Assembly (NCBI GenBank): GCA_950097015.1
Contig: CATNEN010000034.1
Span: forward strand, 6,962,501-7,026,500
Source: Macrostomum hystrix
Taxonomy: Eukaryota; Platyhelminthes; Macrostomidae
Length of the DNA: 64,000 nucleotides
Reading direction: 5' to 3'
Position numbers and translations under genes: made by a program. Position 1 is the first letter of the stretch. Every line of letters starts with the position of its first letter. This document shows, piece after piece, positions 40,954-52,400 of the stretch. The notes under the pieces were generated by a model. It was not told the DNA's origin. It ran no database searches and saw nothing but the letters and a program-made list of their open reading frames with translations.

Positions 40954-43527
40954 TCAAAGCAAGACGCAAGACTTCAGCTTCTCCTGGAGATCCTCATCAG
41001 CGACGGCCACCTCCGTTCTGTCCGCGCTGGTCTCAGTGATGGTCTCATCTCTGTCGCCTCCTTGTTGGCTTGACTCGCTTCTGGCTTGAGCGGCCTGCAT
41101 GAGCCGGATGTCCTCCTGGGTGACGGCGGCCCCCGCCAGGGCGGCGTTCTGCCGCTGCTCCTCGGCCAGCGCAGTCCAGAATGTGGAGGCGGGCGGGAAG
41201 CCGATGAAGCCGTACACCCGCTGGTGGCCCTTGAAAGCGTAGCTGTGTTGCAGGCTGAGGTTCACGGTGCAGCTGAGGTCCTCCTTGCCATCCAGGCGCC
41301 TCTGCCGGGTGTTGACGTGCTTCCTCACGTACGAGTTCATCGCGTGCAGCAGCCTGTCCAGGAACTTGATGTCTGTCTGCGGTGATCGCGAGTCCGAGGC
41401 GTGCGCCGGATGCTGCACTGAGCCGAAGCCCAGCAACGGCTGCTCCTGATGCGGGATGAGCACAAAGTCCTCGAAGATGTCGAAGTCTCCCCTCTGCTGG
41501 CGAGCTGGCTTCCGACCAGGAGAGGCGAGCTCCGGCGGCGGGTTCCGGCGGGTCACCAGCAGCTCCGGCATCTGGACCAGCTGCAGCTTCCGCCTGACGT
41601 TCTTCTCATACAGGTTGGACGCCAGGCGCGGGTCCTTGTCGCTGGGGCTGGAGCTCTCCTTGGAGTAGGTCCAGAACTCGGTCACGTAGCTCTTGTCTGG
41701 CCAGTTGGGGATCGCGCAGCTGTTTTTCTTCTGGCGCTCACCGGGTTTGACTGGCGGATTGCAGACCTCGAAGATCTCCAGGTATCTGGCAGGATCAGGC
41801 ACGATGATGTACGCGAAGAATGCCGGGAATGCATTGGTTCGGTACTTGCCGTAGGGCATCTGCAGCGTGCAGTGGTTGAGGTTGTAGCTCAGCACGATGT
41901 CTGTTGCCGCCTTGACAAGGTCTTTGCGCTCTGTTGCGTCCAGACAGTCGTAGAGCTGCTTATGGAACTTGTAGTGCAGCAGGAACCTGGGCAGGCAGTG
42001 CACCATATCGAATCGCACCGTGAAGCTGTCGTTTTTTCTGTGTGCGAACAAAAGGTCGTAGTACCTAGCAGGTCTGTCCATTGGGCTACTGGTACTACTT
42101 CCATCTTTCCTCTCACAGCATTCGCATGGATATCGTTCTTCACTTCCGTCCACAGTGTCTTGACGGAGCTCTTCTCGAAACCTATCTCGCGCTGCTTGCT
42201 CTTCTGGGCTAAGCGCGTCGGAAGTTGGGGGTGCCACCAGGCCACACAGACTGAGCAGCTGGGCTTTGCGCGCCTTCTCCTGCTCCGATTGCCTCTGAAC
42301 CTCCGTGGGATTTTCGAGCGACTCCTTTTTGATCGGCCTAATAAATCTATCAATACGCAGGTTGAAATCGACCGTATCAGATCCCACCTTTGACTGGTGC
42401 GTATTACCGGTAGTCTTTAGCGCCTCGCCATTTTCATTTATGCCTGAGTTGCTTTCGTCGTCTTCTCGAATGACCATGCCGTCAGGCCGGTCCAGTCCAG
42501 CACCTCCGGTACGTCCAGCGAGACTGCGCCAGTCGTCAGCAACGCTAGGCCCAACGCTTTTGGATTTCCTCTTGACCAACCAGGCGAATTCGTAGTCGTC
42601 AACGCTTTCACCTGTCGCATGTGGATGCTTGGACCTCTGCTTGTGCTGAAGGTTGCGATCTTGCAGCTGCAGCTGCTCATGCCTAGCGAGGCGGAACAGT
42701 TGCTGACTTGGCAGTAATCCGGAGTCGTGATCCTCTCTGGCCTGAACGCATGGATCCATCGGTAATTCAACGTTGCCTTGTTCGTCTGTCACCTGCCCCA
42801 CACGGTCCTCGTGAAAGAAGTTCTTTACGTGCTTTTTTAGCGACCCGAGTACGTTCGTTTTCTTTTTCTGTTCATTCTTGGTTATCTGGATGCTTTGCGA
42901 GAGGATCCTAGAGAAGTCGATCGTCTGCACGCGCTCGGTAGTTGGGGCGAAAATGTCTTCATCTGCTACTGAGGTATCACTTTGTTCTGTCGCAGAGGCG
43001 CTCGACATCTCGTCTGCTTTCGAGATTGAGAAATCTTCAGAAACTTTCTCGCCCTTTCTTTCACCATCCTTCGACAAAGATTGTGATGAGCCGGTTTGTT
43101 TGACCAACTCCGATGGCCCTAGAACTGAAGCTCGGGCTGCATTGGACTGCGAGCTTCGAATGCTCGCTGCGCTGGGTGTGCGAGATTCGATGCGAGTAGC
43201 TTGCGACACTGTTGAAGTGGGGTGCGATTCGGCACTTCCAAAACTGCGCCGCGAATGTGCCTTACTTCCTGGAACCTTTAAGTACAAATCGCTTCTGCTT
43301 ACAGCCAACGATTCAACCTTTTTTGTTAAATCACTTTGGCTTGGAAGCTGGGTAATTGACGCTGTTCCGACATTGCCTGGCGGCCGCAAGCTCTGCGTTC
43401 CGCTGGTTGACCGCTGGCCAAGCAGTCCGATGGCCGATGCCGCCCTATGCTGAAGGCGCGGCCCAGTTGGCGAGGTCCTGATGCCAATGGACGACGCTGA
43501 GCATTTGTTAATCTCTGGAGAGAGCAT
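40954..43527 (-). CDS. Unrecognised 857-residue protein ending in a CaaX-type box
   Basis: A single uninterrupted minus-strand ORF starts MLSPEINKCSASSIGIRTSP. Residues 1 to about 480 are low-complexity and Ser/Thr/Gln-rich with charged patches (SLKKHVKNFFHEDRVGQV). About 490-790 look folded: YYDLLFAHRKNDSFTVRFDM, LLHYKFHKQLYDCLDATE, YGKYRTNAFPAFFAYIIVPD, LERs of basic and acidic helices, and YAFKGHQRVYGFIGFPPAST. The last residues are KLKSCVLL, where Cys-Val-Leu-Leu fits a geranylgeranylation (CaaL) signal, so membrane anchoring is likely. I know no family for the folded part. The 3' half of the ORF is strongly GC3-biased, the 5' half is not. It converges on the RFamide gene about 300 bp away. 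Confidence 0.85.
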   Translation of the reverse strand: MLSPEINKCSASSIGIRTSPTGPRLQHRAASAIGLLGQRSTSGTQSLRPPGNVGTASITQLPSQSDLTKKVESLAVSRSDLYLKVPGSKAHSRRSFGSAESHPTSTVSQATRIESRTPSAASIRSSQSNAARASVLGPSELVKQTGSSQSLSKDGERKGEKVSEDFSISKADEMSSASATEQSDTSVADEDIFAPTTERVQTIDFSRILSQSIQITKNEQKKKTNVLGSLKKHVKNFFHEDRVGQVTDEQGNVELPMDPCVQAREDHDSGLLPSQQLFRLARHEQLQLQDRNLQHKQRSKHPHATGESVDDYEFAWLVKRKSKSVGPSVADDWRSLAGRTGGAGLDRPDGMVIREDDESNSGINENGEALKTTGNTHQSKVGSDTVDFNLRIDRFIRPIKKESLENPTEVQRQSEQEKARKAQLLSLCGLVAPPTSDALSPEEQAARDRFREELRQDTVDGSEERYPCECCERKDGSSTSSPMDRPARYYDLLFAHRKNDSFTVRFDMVHCLPRFLLHYKFHKQLYDCLDATERKDLVKAATDIVLSYNLNHCTLQMPYGKYRTNAFPAFFAYIIVPDPARYLEIFEVCNPPVKPGERQKKNSCAIPNWPDKSYVTEFWTYSKESSSPSDKDPRLASNLYEKNVRRKLQLVQMPELLVTRRNPPPELASPGRKPARQQRGDFDIFEDFVLIPHQEQPLLGFGSVQHPAHASDSRSPQTDIKFLDRLLHAMNSYVRKHVNTRQRRLDGKEDLSCTVNLSLQHSYAFKGHQRVYGFIGFPPASTFWTALAEEQRQNAALAGAAVTQEDIRLMQAAQARSESSQQGGDRDETITETSADRTEVAVADEDLQEKLKSCVLL

Positions 43528-43539
43528 TGCGAGTAAAGC

Positions 43540-46395
43540 TTACATAGGCAAAGGGACTGAATGCGCCAAGCCCTGAGCTTGAATACTTCTCAAACTGGTT
43601 AACTGCAGGACCTTTTATTTCATGCTAGGCTGTGCGAAGCAGAAGCAATTGTGCTAGGCGTGTTTAAGATGCACATCAACCTGAATAAACTGGTGGCTGT
43701 ATACTAGCATGAGAGCACGATATATGTATAGTAAAGGCTCTATTGTGCTACGAGCTTTAAATAGTGTCGAAGTCTTTGCCTAAGCTTTAGATGATGTAGA
43801 TTTTGCTCTGCTTAAATTAACAGTTCACTGCTAGCAGAATTCGGCGAGTCTATACGTATAGAGGTGACGTATTAATACCAGGTATATACTATACTCGTAT
43901 GCGAGTGCACTCAAAATTGTCTTCGAGACCCTTTTTTAGGTCTGTAATATAGAGACTTGAATTGGAGTGAAATCAACTATTATTAAGTAAAATTTGTTTA
44001 AATTTGGATTTTTCCACAGATATAAAATGGGTACCAGCATTAGCTGGGGTAAGAAGTTGAGTGGGCTGTATATCTGGCCCAACTGAGTCAGGTACCAATT
44101 TCCTTTCCATCTATGTAGACATTCTGCTCTAGCCAGTAGTCAACTAGTGAAGAATTTATCCCTTTTGTTTATAACAGACACGCTTTTGTTTAAATAATAA
44201 CTTGAGTGTCATTTGTTCAACGAAAAGAGTTCGAAAAGTTTTGTGCAGAAGCATGTACTGTGTATGTGTTGTTGCGTACTAAAAACTCAAGTTGCCTAAT
44301 TCATAGACAAAATCGGAATATTGCTGGTGCAGTGGAACACCACCATGCATGTAGATGAATGCAATGCGTGTCGGAACGCGAAATTAATCTCATTTGCACT
44401 GAAATTATTTCTCCTTACATTTCAGCATTTTACAATGGGACTGCATGATTATCTACAGTTTTGAAAATGATATAGTTTTAGAAAATTGATTAGAATTAAC
44501 GTAATAAGTTAACGTAATCGTTGTGTTTTTTACTATACTTTTTAATTATCGATCTGTCAATTTTCTTACGACTTTTGAACCAATCTATAAATTAACAAAA
44601 CAAATTTCAAAGTTGATCCGCAACATTTGCAGAGTAATTACTATAAACATAATTATTGCTATTAGAACCTGTCTTGCTGCTGCTCCTGCTTGACCGAGCT
44701 AGTATAGCAGTCATTTGTACAAGCTTCTTTAATTCTTTCACTCCAATTTTAATTGCCAAAAGTAAACACATAATAATACAGATTTTTAGATAAGTCTCGA
44801 AATTTTGCTGATTTCAGCAATAGAGCAATACGCGTCCTGCCTTTTGGCACGAGTTGACATTATTCCGGACTTAAACCGTACTTTAAAAGAACAAAGCATA
44901 CTTTTTCAATTCGAGGTTTTAGCACTGCAGTAGTAGCCATGTAAATGAAAGCGTTAATAATTAATAAAAATCAGATAAAATTTGGAACATATTTTAAATA
45001 TGACTTCTTCTGTTACTATGGTCAAGTACAAACAAAAACTCATTTTAAGATGCTGGATTGCTTAATTTTTAACTTTGGAAGAGCATTGAGGGTTCAATAC
45101 AGGCCACATATTAAACTCTTTGTACACGCTCATAATATGTTCTTTTCTCGCTTTCCTTTCCTTAAAAAACTTACATAATTTAAGAGTTTGGTGCCTTTTA
45201 GACTTCAGCCATTGTCATTGAAGAGCGATCTATTCTCTTTCATTTGATCTTGAACTAGTGAATGCAAACTATATTGAGTCTATATTTAACCCTAACTAAC
45301 GAATTTATTTGCAAGTAGTTATTATACTTTATAACTCAGAAGGAGAAATATACAGAAGAAATTTTACATCAGTCTATTTGCGATTATTTTAACTATTCTA
45401 ATCTTGATCATTGGCTTTGTCAAGTTGAAACATAAGCAACAATTTACTTTATTTATAATTATATTTAGAATATATTTGTTCTTTTATAGCTTTTATAGCT
45501 TCTAAATATAGCTAGGTCGACCTGCCGATTACTTGGAAGATTTATAATTAGATTTTGATACACGAAGAAAATTTTCACACTGAGCAAGCGAAGTCTATTT
45601 TAAAACGAAAAAGTTCAATCTGAATCGAATACGTCTCGTGAGACTTTGAGCAATATTACCATTTCATGGTTTGATAGCTTGTTTGCAAAAAATGTATACT
45701 AGCTTAGTTTTCTAGCTTAAATTTGTTTAAAACATGCAGAGCGCAGAATTTTATGGAAACTGAGTACATTAAAAATAAATTTTCTATAAACTGATCCTTT
45801 GCTCTTTGTTAAACCAAAAATTTTAATTGTATAATTATATGATAATGAGAAAAAATTATACTATGACATTAAACCATACTGGCATTCTATGCCAGGTTTA
45901 TTTACAAATGATCAATTTTATGAATGCCTTATATAATTTCTCTGTAAAAATTGTGTACCATGGCTAATCTTATATACTTATGTCACCAGAGTTGTTACAC
46001 AGTTCTAATGTTCTTCTTATAATTACTTTCAATTTTTACTGAATCAGAAGCGTCTCTAAGCAATATATGAACGAGCGGTCTGATTATACAAATATTCCAA
46101 GCGTCCCCAGGTTTAGAGTTTAGCAGCATTCTTTTAACATCTTCTTAAGTAATATTACTATAATTTACCTTCAATTATCACAGCAATTGTGGTGATCAAT
46201 TGTGGATCAATTACCTTCAATTATTGCTGAGGGTTGTCAATCTTATTTAACTCTCTTATTTAACCCTTAATTTACTTCTAACCGGCATCTTTTATTTCTT
46301 ACTTTCACCATTCTCCTCAAATAAATGAAATGAAATAAGTCTTAAACACTTGCTTCTTAATTTGTCAATGTCAAATAAAGCTATACAACCGGTAT
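43540..46395. other. AT-rich intergenic stretch, no gene seen
   Basis: No coding exon is visible on either strand. It holds a short fragment of the family 2 SINE near 44025-44100. Upstream exons of the NACHT protein could lie here, but none can be identified. Confidence 0.6.
44025..44100 (+). mobile_element. Fragment of SINE family 2
   Basis: aaatgggtaccagcattagc and tatctggcccaactgagtca match two parts of the element at 54735-55045, with the middle deleted. Confidence 0.55.
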
Positions 46396-46402
46396 TTTCC
46401 AG

Positions 46403-49400
46403 AACTCAAGAGAATCATCCGACCTCGGAGAGGTCGACCGAAGCGGCTCGGCCCGCAGCCGTCAATCCCGGACGGCTCGGTCAGCAAAGCGACCTGCACT
46501 GCTCAGACGGCTAACCAGGCACTCCGAAGCAATTGGAGCACTTACAGAGTTCGACCCACTGGTGGCATACTTAAATGTGATGAAGGGTCGACTGAATGAC
46601 CTGCCACCAATGAACAGTCGCGTTGTGCGCATCTTCCTTTCGTCGACCTTCTCTGACATGGGAACTGAGCGCAACTACCTCATGCAACACGTCAACCCGA
46701 AGTTGAAGAAGTTCTGTCGTGACTCTTTCGGACTGGAGTTCCAGACCATCGACATGCGATGGGGAGTCGGTGACGATGTGCAGCTCGACCACCAAGGTCC
46801 GTACATGTGCTACCAGGAGATTGACAACTCACTGATCATGTCGGCGGGACCCTACTTCATCTGCCTGCTAGGTCAGCGCTATGGAAACCAGCCACCGGCA
46901 GCCCTCGTTGAAGCTGATGTTTTCGAGAAGATCATCGAGGCACTGAAACAAGATGGGCGCGACGTCTCATGTCTGCACGAGTGGTACACGCTTGACGAGA
47001 ACAACCAGCCGCCAATCTACGTCTTGAAGCCCATTGCAACTCTCTCTGAGGCGGTGAGTGTGACGCTTAGGCCAAATGTGCAGATTCACTCATCTGATAT
47101 AATGCCGAATTTCACATTTCTTTCCAGGCAAACAAGGAGCTTCTGAAGGCGGCTCGACAGCGCTGGGCAGCTGCTCACGACAAAATCATCAGCCTGATGA
47201 AGAGAGGCGCTGAGTTGTGTCTTCAGAGGACTCTAATATCGCACACGACTATGAAGAAGTTCGTGGCGTCGGTCACTGAGATGGAGGTCATCAACGGAAT
47301 CCTGTCAAAGCCCCCACAAAAGCTAGCTCAGGCTCTTGCGTTTGTGAGAGAGTTTACTGACATTGAATCTCAGCGGGACTTCTCGCGCGGGAAACTCTTC
47401 AAATTCATCGACCTGACAGAATCCGTCAACGAGAAAGGTGAAGCTGTCAAGGTGCTCGATGAGGCAGTGAACATGATGGTCAAAGAATTAAACAAGCATG
47501 TTTTAGGACGCATGTCGAAATCGAATTCTTTCCGCTACTCCCTGAAGTGGACCAACAATTCAGAGGGTGTCGGCATGGAGACTCACAGAGACTATCTCGA
47601 GAAATTCAGCAGAGACTACTGCGAAAATGTGATGCGTCTCGTTGCTGAATCCGTGCGAGAGAGCATGCGCCTTCGAGCCGATGATCTTTACTCAGAGGTG
47701 TTACAGCACTCCACTGCATGCGTCAACTACGTGAAGAAGTTTCAAGGTCGGCAGGAGATCATCGACAAGGTGAAGGCTTACGTGCAAGCGAGCAACACCA
47801 CTGAGCCTCTGGTGGTGCATGGCGACTCTGGCAGTGGCAAGACCTCTCTTCTGGGCAAGGCCGCCAGTCTTGTGCGAAGCTGGCTGCCAGAGTCCGATGC
47901 ACCAGAAGCGATTGTGCTGCTGCGGTTCCTCGGCACCAGTCCTGGTACGTCGAGCATTCGACAGACTCTCAAGTACTTGTGCCGTCAGCTGGCCCTGTTT
48001 GGCAATGATGACGACAAGGAAAAGTGCGAGTCACTCGACGACTTCAAAGAGATCTTGAACACCTTCTACTCAATGCTGGATCGCATTGGCCAGTTCAGGC
48101 GAATCTTGGTGTTCCTTGACAGTGTGGATCAACTGGACAGCTCAGATGGTGCCTACCACCTGACGTGGGTGCGGACACCTCTTCCTGACAATGTGAAGAT
48201 GATTGTGTCCACTCTGCCAAACATGTTCGACCTGCTGAAGACATTTAAAGGGAAGCTTCCCAACCCGAACATCTACGTCGAGGTGACTCCGTTGGAGACG
48301 AGTCTGTGCACGAGCATTTTGTCAGCTCTGCTCAGCGAGCAAGGCCGCACGCTGAATCGACAACAATGGGCTCTGATTGAGCAGGCCTTCTCAAAGTGCT
48401 CGCTCCCAATCTACGTGCACCTGTTGTACCACGAGGTTCTGAGATGGCGCTCGTATCAGCAGGTGGACGAGTCCTGCTTGCGCTACACCGTTCGCCAGGC
48501 CATCTTTCAGTTGTTCGAGAACCTCGAGCTCAAGCACGGCAAATTGTTTGTAAGTGTATTTTTTTGTTTTCTTTTGTATTGGAAAACTTGGCAGTTGCTC
48601 AAAATCTAAATTGCTCTCGTTTTGCATCGCAGACCTCGCACGCTCTGGCATTCATCACTGCCTCGAGAAACGGACTGTCGGAATCGGAGTTGGAGGACTT
48701 GCTCAGTCTGGATGACACTGTGCTCATCGATGTGTTCCAGCATCACCTGCCGCCCTTCATCCGCATTCCACCGATCTGCTGGGCTCGACTGCGACACGAC
48801 ATTGGATCATATCTAGTGGAGAGGGAGGCAGACAATATCCGGGTGGTGTTCTGGTATCACCGACAGTTCATCGAGGTCGCTCAGGAGTACTTCTTGTCTG
48901 ATGAGAATACCAGGCGCGACATTCACTCAATCATGGCAGACTACTTCCTGGGACTGTGGAGTGGCCGCAAGAAGAAGTTTGTGTATCCAGCCTATCTAAG
49001 AAAGAAGCTTGTGAGTGGACAGCAGTCGAGTACTGCTTCGATGTGAAACGCTTTTATGTGTAGCTCTTGGTACTGACGTATGGCCGTGTTGAAATAATGT
49101 GAGCCCTTGATCCTGACGTGCAATTTCAGAATCTTCCCGAATACTCGATGGAGGACCGAGCTGTTCCGGAACAACCATTCGTGCTCCGCAAAGATGAAGA
49201 CGGCACCGCACAGTACAACTTGCGCAAACTGAACGAGCTGCCTTGGCATCTCATCAAGTCTGAGCGAGTGAACGAGTTCTACGACTACATCGTGTTCGAC
49301 TACGACTTCATGTTCAACAAGCTGAAGGGCACCTCGCGCTACCTGCTACTGAGGGACCTTGACCTTCCTCAGAAGCTCGGAGTTGAGTGCATCTCCGAGG

Positions 49401-52400
49401 CAGAGCTCGTGTACAATGCGATCAGGCTCTCTGCACAGAGCCTCGTGTACGACCCTTCAAACTTGAGCATCGATCTCATTGGCCGGCTCATCATGTACGA
49501 GAAGGACTGTCCCCGAGTGAAGCTGCTGCTCAACCAGTGCAGACAATCGAAGCAAGCGCTAAGCAACTGCTGCCTCATTCCCAAAGTCCAGTGCTTTGAC
49601 TCCGGCTCGGGAGTGCTCTACTCCAGCTTCGATCTGGGCCTGGGAATGGGACTTGTCATGCCCAATGGTCAGTTGGTGTCGTTCTCGCTCATCAGCAATG
49701 AGGTCACTTGGTACGACATTGAGGGAAACGAAATCAAGCGGTTCAGCTCCGATTACAACTTGTTCCTCAGTATGAAGTACATGTCGACTGGGTACATCCC
49801 AGACGACTGTGTGGTGCACGTGCTTTCCATGCGCTCAAAGAACGCCGGTGTCAATGAGGACGACATGCGTATGATTCTAATCGACATGGGGAAGAAGATG
49901 GTTATGGATGAGATCGAAGAATACGAGGCCTGCAACAAGGAGGTGTCTCAAGAGCTGCAAGGCATGATGGACGCTCTCAATGCCGGAGAGATTCCTGACA
50001 GCCTCATGGATAAATTGGGCGTCGACGACAATATGAAGAAGAAGCTGGCTGGCGAAGAAGGCCAGAAGTCGCACGATCTCGTTCGAGTCGACTTCATGAA
50101 CGGCCGAGTGACAAAGCTGATGTCGTTGGACCCATCTTGGGGTGTCACTTCGGATGATGTCGAATACGTGACAAAGGACTATGTGCTGTGCTGCAAGGGA
50201 AAAAGTGACTCGACAGGAACGAGTGCTCTTAAACTTTTGTCACTCGAAGAGAAGAAGCTTGTAAGTATTTTAAAAGACGAAACAAGCGGGGTTTCAAGAA
50301 TCGGAACGCAGTGTCTAGATAGTCAGAGAAATCTATTGTGCTTCGGACTTGAGCACGTTAAAAACTTTACTATGCTTGTCTTCATGAACTTGGAAACCAA
50401 GGATATGTTAAGAAGCTCTATGAGTGACGCAATCAAATCTGCTGACAAAGCTGATCTTGAGACCAAGTGGCACTTTTCTCCGATTAGACAGAATGACAAG
50501 AAGAAAGACGCTGACACCTCTGCCGACTCAGAATCAGAGGTTAATGAGTCTGACGTCAGATCACTGGCAGTCGATATTCTCCTGAACGCAGATTCAATCA
50601 TCGTATCCGCTTGCCTCATCGATCATGATGGTAACGTCGTTTCTATTGTGACGGCAACAAGAGCTGCTTTGAACGGTGGCGAAGACCAGTCAAGATCATT
50701 CCTTATCACTTTTTCTACCGCTGACAACTTGAGGCCCGTATGCATCGTAGATTTAGGGGACTATATTGATGTGAAGTACAGCCAAAACTTTGTCAGTCCA
50801 AGTCGGCGTCGAATGACGTTTCTTATGAAGAGACGTTCGAGAACGTACGGCTACTCGGATTCACAAGTTCGTGGGCTTGTGTACAATTGCGACGAGAAGC
50901 GTGCCGTTGCACTGACCGTCTCGGATGATAAGGACAGGAAGTTCAAAAATGCAGTTTCGAACTTCGGAGACGGAACCCAGGCCAAGTTTACAGAAGACGA
51001 ACGTCTTTTGGTGACTTCTGGCGCTAAAGTTATGATTTTGGTTTGGTCAGTGCAAACAGGCGAGCTCATCGAAGGAATCGCGCTGGGAACAGCTGAAAGC
51101 TTCCTTTGCGGCCAACCGAAAGGAACCGACTTCTTCACAATATGCCACTTTCCTGACGAATCCGCAGGTGACACAGAAGAACGAATGTATATAATGACTA
51201 AGGTGTACAATTTGAAGCACTTCACAGACAAACTGAAGAGCAGCGAGGCGGAAGCATTGCTTCCGTTGTTTACGCAAACCAAACCGTGTCTCTGTGCATC
51301 TGGACTGGTGGACCAAAATGTGACTGAGATTCGCACAAAAGAGACTACTATCTCTTTGGACACCCGAGCACTACAGGCTACAGTCTACTCTAAGAAGGAT
51401 CAAAAAGTTTTAGAGAAACCAACCGAGAAAATCGTGCTGTCGGATCATCCTCGCATTGAATTGCGTCGTAAGCCAAACGACGCATTGGAAGTGGACATTG
51501 TAGTTCAAAGTACTAAGTTATTCGAAAAAGTATTTGAAGTCCGATCAAAGGATGATCTTAAAGACCTCCGCTCGAAGAAAATTCAAGGTCAAGAGTTCTA
51601 TCCGGTTAAGGAAAAAGAGCTCGACAATCAAGACGAGATGGAACTGGTCACCTTATTGTCCATTTCTAAGAGCGTCATTTTCACACAGTCTCCCATCTCG
51701 CAGGGCAGCAACCCATTCCAATTAGGATTTTTAGATGAACGCAGGAAAATTCTTATCGTGCTGAGGTGCTACACCCAGCACTCCATAAAATCTAGCACTG
51801 CTTCGTTCATCTCGTTGCCACTGATGGAAGGCACGTCTATTAATTTTTCGAAGATGGAAAGTCACATTTCCGTCGCGGCAGAACCCCACGACAGACTGTC
51901 AGCAAATTTTATTGAACTTTTCGGTGATATAATCTACGCAGGAAAAGAGGCAGTCGCAAAGAAAAAAGCTGAGAGGCTTCAAGAGTCAGCAGAAACGGAA
52001 GGTAAAGAAGATTCTTCAGGCACTCAAAAGAATGAGCCTGAAGAGTTGTCCGAGGAAGCAAAAAGAGAAAAGATCGGGAAGTTCTTGACTGAACGGCTGA
52101 CTAAGCGTAATGAACTCGTTGATCTCCAGTTCGTGCCTGAGAAGTGCACTCTTAACTTGGCATTCAGCCAGCAACTCAAGGCATCGGAGGAGATTCGGCT
52201 CGGTGTCGGAGTTCCTCCGATTTGGCTTGGCGCGGTGGTTCGCCTGGACTACAGCGACGTTGAGACTGGCACGCCGATCACCGAGCTGCAGATACAACAC
52301 TCTGTCGGAAAAGTTTTCGACATGGGTCCCGCAGTGGCCTTCCTCAACGACAACCAGCACCTCGTCAACTACAAGCTGCAGATTGTGGACTACATGAAAG

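Noticed and set aside
41449-42393. 314-codon plus-strand ORF
   Set aside because: Antisense shadow of the GC3-biased part of the 857-residue minus-strand gene.
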